DNA of 64,000 nt from Candidatus Competibacteraceae bacterium (GCA_016712625.1 JADJQQ010000001.1:1116001-1180000), one strand, 5' to 3'. Shown: positions 42,465-53,813, numbered from the stretch's first letter. Numbers and translations are program-made. Notes: a model not told the origin generated them from the sequence alone.

Positions 42465-45400
42465 TCACCCGACCACCGCCAACCGCGCGGCTTCCTCCAC
42501 ATCCACCCCGACTAAACGCGATACGCCCGGCTCCTGCATGGTGACGCCCGTCAAATGCCGAGCGATTTCCATGGTGGCTTTATTATGGGTGACAAAAATA
42601 AATTGTACCCGCGCCGACATCTCTTGGACTAAAGCCCCGAACCGTCCGACATTGGCTTCGTCCAACGGTGCGTCCACCTCATCCAGCAGACAGAACGGCG
42701 CTGGGTTGAGTTGGAAGATCGCGAACACCAGGGCGACCGCCGTCAGTGCTTTCTCGCCCCCAGACAATAGGCTGATCGAGCCAATCCGCTTGCCAGGCGG
42801 TTTGGCCATGATGGCGACTCCGGCATCCAACACATCTTCTCCAATCAGCTCTAAATGGGCTTGCCCCCCACCGAACAAACGAGGAAACAAGGCCTCCAAT
42901 CCGGTGTTCACCCGCTCGAAGGTTTCCCGGAACCGCGCCCGAGTCTGCTGGTCAATTTTGCGGATGGCCGTTTCCAATGTATTCAGTGCCTCCAACAAAT
43001 CATCGTTTTGCGCATCAAGATATTGTTTCCGCTCCGACAGTTGGGCGCATTCCTCAATAGCCGCCAGATTGATCGGCCCCAAACGCTGGATTCGCCGTTC
43101 CACCTGCTCCAATTGAGCCAACCGGTCTGACTCTGTAACCTCGGCTGGCAAAGTGGCCAGCACCGCTTCCGGGTCAGCGGCAAGTGCTTGCAGCTGCTCG
43201 AACAGGTTTTGCTGGCGGACACGCGCCTCGTTCGAAGCCAGCCGGCGCTCCTCAATCAGCCGCCGTTGCGCGTCGGCGCGCCGCTCGCACTCGCTCCGCG
43301 CGCGCTCCACTTTCCAGATCGGCATCTTGGGTTTGCAAGGCTTGGTGGGCGGCTTGCAGTTCCGTCTCGACCGCAATTTGCATTTCCAAGCCGCGCGCCA
43401 GTTCTTCCTCGGCGGCAATCAGCGTCGCATCGGCATCGACAACGCGTTCTTGCTCTAAGCGCGCTTGGCGGTCCAACACGTGTCGCCGCTGCTCGCGCAG
43501 CCATTCCGAGGCTGGCTCGGCAGCGGCCAGTCGGGTCTTCAACGTTTCGATAGTCATCCGCTGGCGCGCGGCTTCTTGCCGAACGGCATCGGCCCGCGCC
43601 CGGCTTTGTCGCCGCTCGCTGTCGCGCCGTTCGCGGCTGTCGATCAAAGCCGCCTGCTCCGTTTGCAAGCTTAATTGCGCCGCGTTCAATGCTTCTAGCC
43701 GCAATCGTCCGCTTTGCCGCTGTTCCTGATCGAGCCGGTATTGTTCTTCAATTTCAGCTTGCTCTTCGGCCATGGCGGCGCTGCGGGCTTGCGCTTGCGC
43801 GCGGCGTTCCCGCAACGCCTGCCACTGGCCTTGCGCGCGGGCGTGATCACGATGGTGGTGGTTGACCGTTTGTTGAAAATCCCGCCGTTGCTGCTCCAGC
43901 TCATCGTGCCGTACCCGCAGCTGCTCTGCTTGCAGTGAATACCGCGCCAGATCCGCTTCATCTTCCGCTAATTTCACTTCGAGCTGACGGATTTCTCGTT
44001 CGCGACGAAGCACTCCTTGCTCATCTCCTCGCGCCAGCCGCACCCAGTGGCGGCCACACACGATTCCCTCTGGCGTCACCACGGTTTCCCTAGATCTCAA
44101 ATCATGGCGTCGCGCCAGCGCTTCGGTCAGGCTGGAAGCGGTATCCACCCCTTCCAAAAGCCCATCGAGCGGCCAGGCGGAACGCACTTTCGCAATTAGC
44201 TTCGAGGCGGATTCAGAGCCCTCTTCGCCAGCGGCCGGTTCAAGTAAAATCAGCCGGCCCCGCGCCAGCTCGGCAACAGCTCCAGCAGATTCGTCGAGTT
44301 TCGGCACGCAAACGGCATCCAACCAGTCGGCCAGCACCGCCTCGACCGCAGCCTCCCAGCCGGGTTCCACGTCAAGCTGCTCGGCCAACCGTGGCGCTTG
44401 GGCTAATTCCCGCGCTGCCAACCAGTCGTTGACCGCATCAACATGCCGCCCCAGCGCCGCTTCCTGCAAGGTTTGCAATGAAGCCAAACGGCCGCGGCCG
44501 GTGTGAATCTGCTCGCGAGCCAGCCGGACCCGGTGATCGGTCTGTCGCAGATTGTCTCGAATCGCAACCCATTCAGATTCAATGTCTGCCAGCGCGTTCT
44601 GGTGCTGCTGCAAAGTTGCGGCAAGGTCTTGTTCGAGCCGCTGCAATTCAACCTGTTCTCCATCAAGATCGGCGGCCGCTAGCCGATCTTGCTCCTGCCG
44701 CAAGCGTTCCAGCCGCCGTTCGCTTTGGCCCAACTGGCGTAGCAAATGCTCTATCCGAGTTTGTTCGACCTCGATCGAGCGCTGGACTTCACCATGACGC
44801 TGGACAAAGGCATCCCACGCCGCCTGCTCGGAGCGCAGCGTATTTTCAGCGGCGGCCAAAGCAGCGGTGATTGCGGTCTCGCTAGCGAGGATCTCGCCCA
44901 GTTCCGGTTCGGCGGCAACCAGTGCCTGCCTCCATTCCGCCTGCTGTTCCCGATCCCGCTTCAGTTGCATTTCGATGTCGACTAACGCGGTCTCGACCTG
45001 CCGCCAGTCATCGTCCCATCGCCGTCGCCGCTCGCGCTGGTGCTGGAGATCGTGCTCGGAGCGACTGATCGCCGCGCCAGCTTGGTAATAGCGCCCTTGG
45101 GCCTCATTATAGGCGTCGTTAAGGGCTATCCGCTGAACCCGCCCGGCTTCCAATCGCGCTTCGACTTGTCGTTGCTCCGCCAGAATCGCCTCTAGCGCCG
45201 TCTCATGTTGCCGCAGTAGCTGTTCGTCCGCTTGCAGATCGAGTCCCAGTTTGCGCCAGCGCAGCGTCAGTAATTCGGCTTTGATCCGGCGCTCTTCGCC
45301 GCGACAGGCGCGGTATTGTTCGGCCACCCGCGCCTGGCGCTGCAAATGCTGAAGCTGGCGATTCAATTCCTCGCGCACATCGCGCAACCGTTCCAAATTT

Positions 45401-45966
45401 TCGCGGGTGTGACGAATGCGGGTTTCAGTCTCGCGACGGCGATCCTTGTATTTGGAAATACCGGCGGCTTCCTCTAAAAAGACGCGCAACTCCTCCGGCT
45501 TCGCTTCGATCACCCGAGAAATCATGCCCTGCTCGATGATGGCGTAACTGCGCGGCCCCAAGCCGGTACCCAGAAAAATGTCAGCGATATCGCGGCGGCG
45601 GCAGCGGACGCCATTCAGAAAGTAGGTGGATTGACCGTCGCGACTGACCAGCCGCTTGATCGCAATCTCCGCGTAACCGCCCCAAGGACCGCCCAATCGG
45701 CCCTGTTGGTTGTCGAACACCAATTCGATGGAGGCTTGACCGACCGGTTTGCGATTGGCCGCCCCGCCAAAAATGACATCGGCCATGGTTTCGCCGCGCA
45801 GACTGCGCGCCGAGCTTTCGCCCATCACCCAGCGTACGGCGTCGATGATGTTGGATTTTCCACAGCCATTGGGCCCAACGATGGCCACCAAGTTGCTGGG
45901 CAAATGCAGCACGGTGGGGTCCACGAAGGATTTGAACCCCGCGAGCTTAATCTTGCTCAGCCGCAT
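42465..45966 (-). CDS. smc: chromosome segregation protein SMC, frameshifted in the C-terminal coil
   Basis: ATPase of the SMC-ScpAB condensin. The first frame (45966-43252) has the Walker A motif VAIVGPNGCGKSNIIDAV, the first coiled coil and the hinge (about residues 510-640). It runs out of frame at ALQTQDADLESG. A second frame, entering near 43418, carries the rest of the returning coil, then the signature LLSGGEKALTAVALVFAIFQ and Walker B FCLLDEVDAPLDEANVGRF. Joining them by one extra base in the AAA run at 43311-43313 gives ...ADLEKVERARSEC and a protein of about 1167 residues, the normal length. As condensin is important, an assembly error is likely. Confidence 0.93.
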
Positions 45967-45997
45967 GGCTGGGTTGATTGCCCGTCGCGCCTTCGGC

Positions 45998-46483
45998 TTA
46001 AGACCGACGGACGAGCGGTTGCAACACGGCTTCGATGGCTTCGATATCTGGAATGATGATCGGTTGATTCTGATAGCGCGCCCAACTCAGGACATCCGGC
46101 AACCGTAAATCAGCCTCAGCAACATCTTTGTTCGATTCGATCTCCTGGCGTTGCAAATTGACCGGTCGCGGCGCTGACGTGGCCAGAATCCCGAAGTGGG
46201 GTAAGCGGCGATCGGCGCCGAGCGTGTTGATGACGAGAATGCGCGAATTGAGATCGCCATCGGGCGGCACCCGAAAGATCAACCGCCCCAAACTCACCAG
46301 CGGCGTGGTCAAATTCCGCCACAAGATAGCGCCGACCACCCAGTGCGGCGCATTCTCGATGCTCAGCGGCGTCGCGAAAGGCAACACTTCAGCGACCAAA
46401 CTGCTTGGCAGGACAACTTGGCCGCCTTGCACGGTAATCAGCAAACAACGGAGCTTGGAAGACGCTTCCATAACAGTATCCAT
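45998..46483 (-). CDS. CheW-domain protein of the Pil-Chp type cluster (ChpC-like)
   Basis: A 161-residue CheW-like adaptor. It reads KLRCLLITVQGGQVVLPSSL, NAPHWVVGAILWRNLTTPLVSL and ends with QNQPIIIPDIEAIEAVLQPL, all characteristic of CheW folds. It lies 52 bases after the big kinase gene and so has the place of chpC in Pseudomonas. smc follows after 31 bases. Two nearby starts exist (46483 and 46471). Confidence 0.88.
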   Translation of the reverse strand: MDTVMEASSKLRCLLITVQGGQVVLPSSLVAEVLPFATPLSIENAPHWVVGAILWRNLTTPLVSLGRLIFRVPPDGDLNSRILVINTLGADRRLPHFGILATSAPRPVNLQRQEIESNKDVAEADLRLPDVLSWARYQNQPIIIPDIEAIEAVLQPLVRRS

Positions 46484-46535
46484 AAGGTGCGGCGTGAAAA
46501 CCGATCCGGGGGATTGGAACCTGATCCGGCATGCG

Positions 46536-49500
46536 TTAGGTAATCAACCCCTGGGCGCGTTCGCCAAGAATCGCGCGGATCGATTGCATCAATTGATCTT
46601 CCTGATAGGGTTTGGTGAGATAGTCGTTGACCCCCAGCTTCATGGCTCGCTCCCGGTGCTTGTCACCGCCGCGCGAGGTCACCATGATAATCGGCAAGTC
46701 GCGCAAGTTCGGCTGGTTGCGGACGTGCGCCAGCACTTCAAAGCCATCCATCCGCGGCATCTCAATGTCGAGAATCGCCAAATCAGGGATCTGGGTCTGC
46801 AACATCGCCACCGCGTCCAAGCCGTCCTTAGCCGTCACCACGCCAATGTTATGGCGTTCTAAAATCCGCCCTGTAACCTTGCGCATGGTGATGGAATCGT
46901 CGATGACCATGATGTTGATCCTCTCCTGCCGGATTTCCTGTCGCGCCATTCGCAACGCGCGGCTTTCGGACTGCTTCTGCGTCTGCGATCCAATATTGCG
47001 CACCAAAGCCGCCAGTTCCAGCACCACCACCACTCGGCCATCGCCCAACATCGTGGCGCCGGAAATACCGGGTACGCCATTGAACTGCGGCCCGACCGGT
47101 TTGACGATGATTTCCCGGTTGCCCAACACTGTCTCAACCTGCAAAGCGGCGCTGGCCTCCGCGCTGCGGAACAGGAGGGCCGGCGGGCGGCGATCTGAAA
47201 CTTCGTCGAAGGGCTGGACGTGGCCGCTGCCCGTCAGCAAGCCCAGATTGTGAATTGGATAGCTGCGCTCGCCATATTGATGCTCAACGGGTTCACCTGC
47301 CAGATACTTTTGATAATCGCTTTCCTTGAGTCGGGTGACCAGTTCGATGCTCAACAGCGGAATGGCGAAGAGCGTATCGCCGATCTGAGCCAACAGCGCC
47401 TGGGTAACGGCGAGCGAGAAGGGCAGACGGACGATAAAACGGGTGCCCCGACCCGCTTCCGTCTGAATCAACAAGGCGCCACGCATGGCGCGGATGGCTT
47501 CATTCACGACGTCCATACCCACCCCTCGCCCCGAAATTTGGGTAACTGAGGTGGCGGTGGAAAAACCGGGACGGAGCAACAACCCAATTAATTCTTCCTC
47601 GCTGGCCGGCTGATCGGGCAGTAGCAAACCCTTTTCCTCGCCTTTGGCCCGGATCGCCTCAAAATTGAGGCCATGGCCGTCATCGCCTAGCTCTATAACC
47701 AGTTCCGCTCCTTCCCGGCGCAGGCTGAGGCTGATGGTGCCAATCTCGGGTTTACCACGTTCCCGCCGCAACTCTGGCGGCTCGATGCCGTGCGCCAGCG
47801 AATTGCGCATCATGTGTTCCAGCGGAGCGATCATATTTTCGAGCACGTTACGATCCACTTCCGCGTCCTCGCCGCCCACTAGCAATTCCGCTCGCTTGCC
47901 AAATTCTTGCGCCGACTGGCGCGCCACGCGCCGCAACCGGGAAACGATACTGCCAAACCGCACCATGCCGGTGCGCATCAAACCTTGCTGGATTTCCTTG
48001 TTGACCTTGCTCTGCTGATCAAGCAACGAAGTCACTTCTCGGGCGTGGTCACCCAGCGTATTGACGATATTGCTCAGATCATCGGCAATTTCCATCAGCG
48101 ACCGGCTGACTTGCTGCAATTCAGTAAAACGATCCAATTCCAGCGGATCGAACTCCTGCTGGTGACTCTTGGCATCCTCCTGGTCGTGACGCGATTGAAT
48201 GCGCGCTTCGGCTTGCGTGGCCAGATTACCGACCTGTCGGCGCAATCGGGCGATGGTCTGCTCCAGTTCGTTGAGATTGAAACTCATCGCACTGACGCCC
48301 TGATCGACCCGGGCGCGGAAGATGCTACTTTCACCCATCTGGTTGACCAGCGAGGTGAGCAAGGTAGAGCTGACCCGAATATTATCGGCCGGAGCAGGCG
48401 CGGGCCTCTCGGCGGGCCGCGCTGTCTGGGCGGTGATCGGAACCGTGGTCAAGGTGGCGGTGATCACTGGCGCTTGCGGCTTGGAAGGCTCAACGCGCTT
48501 GGCGCCAAGAACCCCTTGCAGTTCCTCGATCAGCGCTTGCTGGGGAGGCAGTTGCTCACCGCTTAGAATACCCGCCAACATCTGATGCAGGCGATCCATG
48601 GTGCGCTGAATCAGGTCGTGCACTCCAGGCGATCCTTCCAGCGCGCCCTTGCCTAACGCGTCCAGAATGGATTCGGCGGCATGGGCCAAATCGCCGACCG
48701 TCATAAAGCCCGCCATTCGCGAACTACCCTTGAGGGTATGCATTTCCCGACGCAGGTTGTTGAGCAATTCAGCGCTACTCGGATCATCGCGCAAACGTTG
48801 CAGGATGACATCGCTGGAATCGAGGATTTCGCTGGCTTCAGCCCGGAAAACTTGCACCAATTCCTGGTCAAGTTCGGTCATCGCCTTGAACGCGGGCGCT
48901 TCTGGTAACCGGGGCGCTATCCGCCGCTTGCTGAGAGAGTCGGCCAGCGCCGGTTCGATGACCAAACCGAGCGGGGGCAAGGCGGCTTCGGCAACGCCCG
49001 CGGCAATGGCGTCGGCCAGGCGATGCAAACCGCCGATCATATCGGTTGCCGCCGCTGGATTAGCGCCCCTAGCAGCCTCCATGACCATCCGATTGAAAGA
49101 GTCGAGCGTCTGCTGGAGGGTATCGATAACGACCTGGGGAGCTTGACTGGCGCCTTTGCCAAGAGCGTCCAACACGGATTCAGCCGCATGCGCCAGATCC
49201 CCAATGCTCATCAATCCGGACATGCGCGAGCCACCCTTGAGGGTATGCATATTGCGCCGCAAGTCGTTCAACAAGACCGTGTGATCGGCGTCCTCCGTTG
49301 CCAAGCGCTGCAGAATGAGATCGCTGGCATCGAGAATCTCGGCCGCTTCGTATTGGAAAACCTCCGCCAATTCCGGATCCACTCCGGCTGTAACCAGCAC
49401 TTCCGGAACGACGGGCGGACCAGCTTCCAGAGGAGGTGCGACTTCGACTGGCGCTATCACCACGCTAGCAGTTTTGATGGCTTCGACCGGTGTGATCGGT

Positions 49501-51638
49501 TCAATCGTTTCAACCGGTTTGCTCGGTTCAGCGGCCTTGACGGGTTTGATTGGTTCAGCCGTCTCGAGCGCTTCCGCCAAAGTCAGCGAGATATCTTCCT
49601 CGGCATCCTGGATGAAAGCCTGTGCACGCGCGATTAAAGCGGCCATGGTTGACTGGATCTCGGCGGTCAGCGGGGCTTTGTCGATCAAGGGTTGCAACAC
49701 GTCAGCCACTTCGCCAATCAATCCCGCCACCGCGGACGAGGGCGGTAAAGTACCGTTCAGTATGTGGTTGAACAGGCTTTCGAACTCCCAAGCGAAATCG
49801 CCTAATTCAGACGCGCCGACCACTCGACCACTCCCCTTGAGCGTGTGAAAGGCCCGACGAATTGAAGCCGCGGCTTGGCGGTCGGCCAGATTACGTTGCC
49901 AGATCGCGCTTTGCTTGCGAATGTTATCCAACTCCTCACGCGCTTCTTCCAGGAAGACCTCCAGAAATTCCGGATCGATCTCCATGGCAAGTCTCGCGGA
50001 GAGCGGCTCGGCCGGGGGCGTCGCGGCGGGTAACGACGGTGGCGCTGTCGTCGCTTTGACCGGCGCGGACTCGACTGGCTTCGGGAGTGTGATGGGTTCC
50101 ACCGCCGTTGGTGCGATCCCTGGCTCGATCGGCTTGGGAGGCGCGGTCACTGGCTCCGCTTGTTCCACCTGAAGCAAGGCCCGCGCCCGCCCGATCAGTG
50201 CTGGCAAAGCTTCCAGCTCGTCACCTCGCGGGGGAATTTCCCCTACCAGCGGCGCCAAGACCGAAACGGCTTCCGCCACGGCATCGCAGATCGCCGGCTT
50301 GCCGCTCAGATTTCCGCTCAAAACTTGATTTAATAGGTTCTCGTATTCCCACGCGAAATCGCCGATCACCATCGCGCCGACCATGCGACCGCTACCCTTG
50401 AGCGTATGGAAGGCCCGACGAATGGTGGTTAACACGTCGCGATCTTGCAAATTTTCTCGCCAGTGAACCAATTGCTCGCGGATGGTCGTCAATTCACCAC
50501 GGGCTTCATCCAGAAAAACTTCGACAAATTCTGGATCGGCATCCTCCATCTTGAGCAAATCCATCAAATCGACCTTTTTTTCCACAACTGGCGGCCTGAA
50601 ATCCTCCAGAAAATCCAGGCGATCGCCAAAATCCAGTTGGGATAAATCAATGGAGGGCGGCTCATCCGGGCGGGCCGGCTCCACTGCAAGATCGAACGCC
50701 TTAGCAGCCGGCGGCTTAGCGGATGTCTCGAAAGCGTCCAAGGCGAAATCAAACAGAGGAAGAGCCTCTTCAAATCGTTTAGCGGGTTGAGTGTCGCTGA
50801 ACTCCGAGGGGGAACCTGCCAGCTGGAACAGCGATGGCAGTTCAAGGAGGGTCTCCAATTGGCTGAGATGATCTTCCGCCTCGCTTAAAACCGCGGCGGG
50901 CGCGGGTCGCTCGCTTCCCAGCGGCTCCAAATAGTGGCATAGCGCCGCCAAAATCTGCCCGCACAGGCTGGTGGCCAGCAAGCGGTAATGTTCGGCTCCA
51001 ACCGATAGCGCGCCCGCGATTCGCCCCAAGCGCTCGGATATCAAGGCAGCGCGCGTCCATTCCTGCCCAGCCAGCAGGTGGTGTATGGGTTGTAACTCGC
51101 GTTGTAGTAACGCCCAGGCCTCAGGCTGTTCGGTAGTCCCGTCCAAATCGACCGCGATGGTATCGCGCAATCGCTTCAGCCCATCCAAAAGCCCCCGCGT
51201 ACTCTCTGGAAAACTGGGTGGCGGTGTTTTGAGCGTGGTGCTTGGCAGGTCTTGCTGGCGCAGTCGCCGCAAGGTTTCGGTCATCTTGACCAATTCATCA
51301 TCCGACGACGGACCCGGCTCCAGACAAGATTCCAGATAGCCAGTCAAGCAGGCGGCGGCGTCCTGTAATACCAGCGGATCGCAGGACAATGCCCTTCCCT
51401 TGATCAATCCCATGGCCAGCAAGCGCATCTCATCTAGCAGCGCAACCGCATTTCGGTGTTCGAGCGCGGCGAACGGCCCACGAATCTCATCGATCGCAGC
51501 GATCATAGCCGGCAGCGGCGTGGGTTGAGATCGGTCGTGGCGGTACTCTTCCAGGCTGAGCTGAATCCGCTGCAAGGCCAGCAACAGATCGTCTTTGAGA
51601 GCGACCAGTCGATCGTCGGTGACACGACGCGAAATCAT
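46536..51638 (-). CDS. chpA: ChpA-type hybrid chemotaxis kinase with four Hpt domains and a receiver
   Basis: A 1700-residue CheA-like histidine kinase for twitching motility or surface sensing. Four canonical Hpt domains carry their His near residues 410, 598, 798 and 966 (HTLKGSGRMVGA, HTLKGSGRVVGA, HTLKGGSRMSG, HTLKGSSRMAGF). An N-terminal region of 350 residues is a degenerate Hpt-like part. The dimerisation helices follow, then the ATPase (N box MMRNSLAHGIEPPE near 1279, DDGHGLNFEAIRAKG near 1319), a CheW domain (1400-1510) and a C-terminal receiver (LAILDIEMPRMDGFEVL near 1623, TKPYQEDQLM near 1676). It is shorter than Pseudomonas ChpA, which has more phosphotransfer domains. Confidence 0.95.
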   Translation of the reverse strand: MISRRVTDDRLVALKDDLLLALQRIQLSLEEYRHDRSQPTPLPAMIAAIDEIRGPFAALEHRNAVALLDEMRLLAMGLIKGRALSCDPLVLQDAAACLTGYLESCLEPGPSSDDELVKMTETLRRLRQQDLPSTTLKTPPPSFPESTRGLLDGLKRLRDTIAVDLDGTTEQPEAWALLQRELQPIHHLLAGQEWTRAALISERLGRIAGALSVGAEHYRLLATSLCGQILAALCHYLEPLGSERPAPAAVLSEAEDHLSQLETLLELPSLFQLAGSPSEFSDTQPAKRFEEALPLFDFALDAFETSAKPPAAKAFDLAVEPARPDEPPSIDLSQLDFGDRLDFLEDFRPPVVEKKVDLMDLLKMEDADPEFVEVFLDEARGELTTIREQLVHWRENLQDRDVLTTIRRAFHTLKGSGRMVGAMVIGDFAWEYENLLNQVLSGNLSGKPAICDAVAEAVSVLAPLVGEIPPRGDELEALPALIGRARALLQVEQAEPVTAPPKPIEPGIAPTAVEPITLPKPVESAPVKATTAPPSLPAATPPAEPLSARLAMEIDPEFLEVFLEEAREELDNIRKQSAIWQRNLADRQAAASIRRAFHTLKGSGRVVGASELGDFAWEFESLFNHILNGTLPPSSAVAGLIGEVADVLQPLIDKAPLTAEIQSTMAALIARAQAFIQDAEEDISLTLAEALETAEPIKPVKAAEPSKPVETIEPITPVEAIKTASVVIAPVEVAPPLEAGPPVVPEVLVTAGVDPELAEVFQYEAAEILDASDLILQRLATEDADHTVLLNDLRRNMHTLKGGSRMSGLMSIGDLAHAAESVLDALGKGASQAPQVVIDTLQQTLDSFNRMVMEAARGANPAAATDMIGGLHRLADAIAAGVAEAALPPLGLVIEPALADSLSKRRIAPRLPEAPAFKAMTELDQELVQVFRAEASEILDSSDVILQRLRDDPSSAELLNNLRREMHTLKGSSRMAGFMTVGDLAHAAESILDALGKGALEGSPGVHDLIQRTMDRLHQMLAGILSGEQLPPQQALIEELQGVLGAKRVEPSKPQAPVITATLTTVPITAQTARPAERPAPAPADNIRVSSTLLTSLVNQMGESSIFRARVDQGVSAMSFNLNELEQTIARLRRQVGNLATQAEARIQSRHDQEDAKSHQQEFDPLELDRFTELQQVSRSLMEIADDLSNIVNTLGDHAREVTSLLDQQSKVNKEIQQGLMRTGMVRFGSIVSRLRRVARQSAQEFGKRAELLVGGEDAEVDRNVLENMIAPLEHMMRNSLAHGIEPPELRRERGKPEIGTISLSLRREGAELVIELGDDGHGLNFEAIRAKGEEKGLLLPDQPASEEELIGLLLRPGFSTATSVTQISGRGVGMDVVNEAIRAMRGALLIQTEAGRGTRFIVRLPFSLAVTQALLAQIGDTLFAIPLLSIELVTRLKESDYQKYLAGEPVEHQYGERSYPIHNLGLLTGSGHVQPFDEVSDRRPPALLFRSAEASAALQVETVLGNREIIVKPVGPQFNGVPGISGATMLGDGRVVVVLELAALVRNIGSQTQKQSESRALRMARQEIRQERINIMVIDDSITMRKVTGRILERHNIGVVTAKDGLDAVAMLQTQIPDLAILDIEMPRMDGFEVLAHVRNQPNLRDLPIIMVTSRGGDKHRERAMKLGVNDYLTKPYQEDQLMQSIRAILGERAQGLIT

Positions 51639-51746
51639 TGCGCTACCTCCATGCCGAAAAAATGTCCGCTAAGCCCTTACCGCTTGAAATCGGTTTATCG
51701 GGACCACGGCTGCTTGCCTTAGGCATCCTGACGCCGATTCGATGAA

Positions 51747-53813
51747 TCAGGTGGGTAAGCGGAAATCGGCGACGGCTTGGCGTAATTCCCGCGCCAACTG
51801 ATTCAACTTGCCGATGGCGGATGCGGTCGCCACGCTGCTCTCCGCCGTCTGTCCGGTAATTTCGTTGATGGAAACCATGGCGCTTGATACCCGTGAGGCC
51901 ATTTCCGAGACTCGACCAGCGGACTTGGAAATTTCGTCGATCAGTTCAGCCGAACTGGCGGAAACCTTCTCGATTTCATCCAGCGCTTCGCCCGCTTTCT
52001 CGGCCAGCTTGGCGCCGCCAACCACTTCGGAAGTGCTCTTCTCCATCGAGATCACGGCCTCGTTGGTATCGGCCTGAATGGTCTTGACCAGGGTTTCGAT
52101 TCGCTTGGTCGCGTTGCTGGATCGCTCCGCCAGCCGTTGTACTTCATCGGCGACCACCGCGAATCCCCGCCCGGCGTCACCGGCGGCCGAGGCTTGAATC
52201 GCGGCGTTGAGCGCCAGGATGTTGGTTTGATCGGCGATGTCGTTAATCAGGGCCACGATATCGCCGATCTCCTGAGAAGATTCACCCAGCCGCTTGATGC
52301 GCTTGGACGTGTCCTGGATATGTTCGCGGATGGCGTTCATGCCCTGGATGGTGCGCCGTACCCGGTCGCCGCCCTCGTGGGCGATGCCGACCGATTTTTC
52401 CGCCACTTCGGCGGACGCAGCGGTTTTGGATGAAACCTCATCCATCGACTGCGCCATCTGCACCACCGTGGCGCTGGCATTATCGATCTGCCGGGCTTGA
52501 ATCTCGCTGGATTTAGCCAGCCGGTCGGCAATGGCGCTGGTTTCCTGCACGGCGCTTGAGACCAGGCCCGAAGTATTATTAATAGTAGAAACCAGGTCGC
52601 GCAGGGCTTCGATGGCATAGTTGATGGAGTCGGCGATGGCGCCGGTGATGTCTTCAGTCACGCTGGCCTGTACGGTTAAATCGCCCTCGGCCAAGTTACC
52701 CAACTCATCAAGTAAGCGCAGGATCGCGTCCTGATTGCGGCGGTTCTGATCCTCGGTTTCCTGCTTGCGTCGTTCGCTTTCATGCAAGCGCTGCTGGCTT
52801 TCCCGGTTTTGCAGATAAATCAGGCCCAGTAGCAGCAACAGCGCGAGCACCCCGAACACATAGGCGATCTGATAATTGAGAGGGATGCCCAGCAGATGAA
52901 AGGTGCGGCTGTTTTCTCCGTAAGCGTCCGCTAGCTTGGTGGTGGCTTCCAGCAAGCCATCCGCTTTCTCGGCGATGCCTTGAGCGGCATTCTGCGCCTT
53001 AACCAGTTCTGGGGCGGAATCGGCAATGCGGGTGGCTTCGGTGTCCAGCGACTTGAACCGTTCGCCTAGATCAGTCACTTTGCCGGCGCTATCGGGAAGG
53101 CTTACGCGGTCGATGCCCAATCGGGTATCGCCGTCCCGCATCCCTTTTAACACCTGGCTGAACAACTTGATGTTGCGACCGAACCGGTCGGCGGCGGCGG
53201 CAACGCCAGTCCCTCCCTCGCTCAACATCCGTTTCAAATCGGTCTCGATCCGCTGCCCCAGCAGCAGTTGATTGGTGGCTTGGTAGACCTGTCGCGAATC
53301 GATACGGTTGTTGGCCAAGCTCTTCGCCACCTCATCCGATAGCGTGATGATCTGGGTCAGGGAACTTTCCAGCAGCGGTACAAAATTGCTCACCGCCATG
53401 ACCGGTTGGCGCGCGGCCAGCAACGTATCAATGTCAGCCGCGGCCGGTTTCCACAAATTGTCTAATTGTTCGAGTTGCGGCCGCACCGCCGCCGGCGCGG
53501 CAGACAGCCCCAGCGCCGAATCACCATTTTTTTGCGCGTTCAGCACTTGTTCGAAACGATCACGGCCCTCCTTGAGTTTGACGAAAGCGGCCTCCTTGCC
53601 GCGCGCGGCTTCAAAGGCGTGGGTCGCCAGCACCCGCGATAAAAATCGCTGCTCCCCGACGAACTTGAAATTGAGTTCATTCTGTCCCCCCTGTCGTTCC
53701 AGGGTGGTGAAGATAATGCCTATCAGTACGATGAAGAACACCAACGCGCCCAACAGCGCCCAGTAGGTGGCCGACAATCCTTTCAGTGCCGAATGATCTT
53801 GCGAATCACGCAT
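51747..53813 (-). CDS. pilJ: methyl-accepting chemotaxis protein, PilJ type
   Basis: A 688-residue chemoreceptor of the type IV pilus pathway. One membrane helix at about 17-38, a periplasmic helical domain (about 40-315) with two PilJ-like four-helix modules, a second membrane helix at about 318-338 and a HAMP-like linker with AEGDLTVQASVTED. The signalling hairpin is at about 540-590 (DIADQTNILALNAAIQASAA, then GFAVVADEVQRLAER). Sits between pilI and chpA, as in Pseudomonas. Confidence 0.94.
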   Translation of the reverse strand: MRDSQDHSALKGLSATYWALLGALVFFIVLIGIIFTTLERQGGQNELNFKFVGEQRFLSRVLATHAFEAARGKEAAFVKLKEGRDRFEQVLNAQKNGDSALGLSAAPAAVRPQLEQLDNLWKPAAADIDTLLAARQPVMAVSNFVPLLESSLTQIITLSDEVAKSLANNRIDSRQVYQATNQLLLGQRIETDLKRMLSEGGTGVAAAADRFGRNIKLFSQVLKGMRDGDTRLGIDRVSLPDSAGKVTDLGERFKSLDTEATRIADSAPELVKAQNAAQGIAEKADGLLEATTKLADAYGENSRTFHLLGIPLNYQIAYVFGVLALLLLLGLIYLQNRESQQRLHESERRKQETEDQNRRNQDAILRLLDELGNLAEGDLTVQASVTEDITGAIADSINYAIEALRDLVSTINNTSGLVSSAVQETSAIADRLAKSSEIQARQIDNASATVVQMAQSMDEVSSKTAASAEVAEKSVGIAHEGGDRVRRTIQGMNAIREHIQDTSKRIKRLGESSQEIGDIVALINDIADQTNILALNAAIQASAAGDAGRGFAVVADEVQRLAERSSNATKRIETLVKTIQADTNEAVISMEKSTSEVVGGAKLAEKAGEALDEIEKVSASSAELIDEISKSAGRVSEMASRVSSAMVSINEITGQTAESSVATASAIGKLNQLARELRQAVADFRLPT

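Noticed and set aside
42388..43116. Plus-strand ORF of 242 codons opposite smc
   Set aside because: Antisense to a conserved gene, Ser/Pro-rich composition expected from the reverse strand, no ribosome site.
43305..43320. Programmed frameshifting in smc
   Set aside because: The site lacks a classic slippery heptamer and a downstream element, and similar homopolymer shifts hit other genes, so error is more likely.
47907..48566. Plus-strand ORF of 219 codons opposite chpA
   Set aside because: Shadow of chpA; amino acid composition is that of antisense codons and no family is recognisable.
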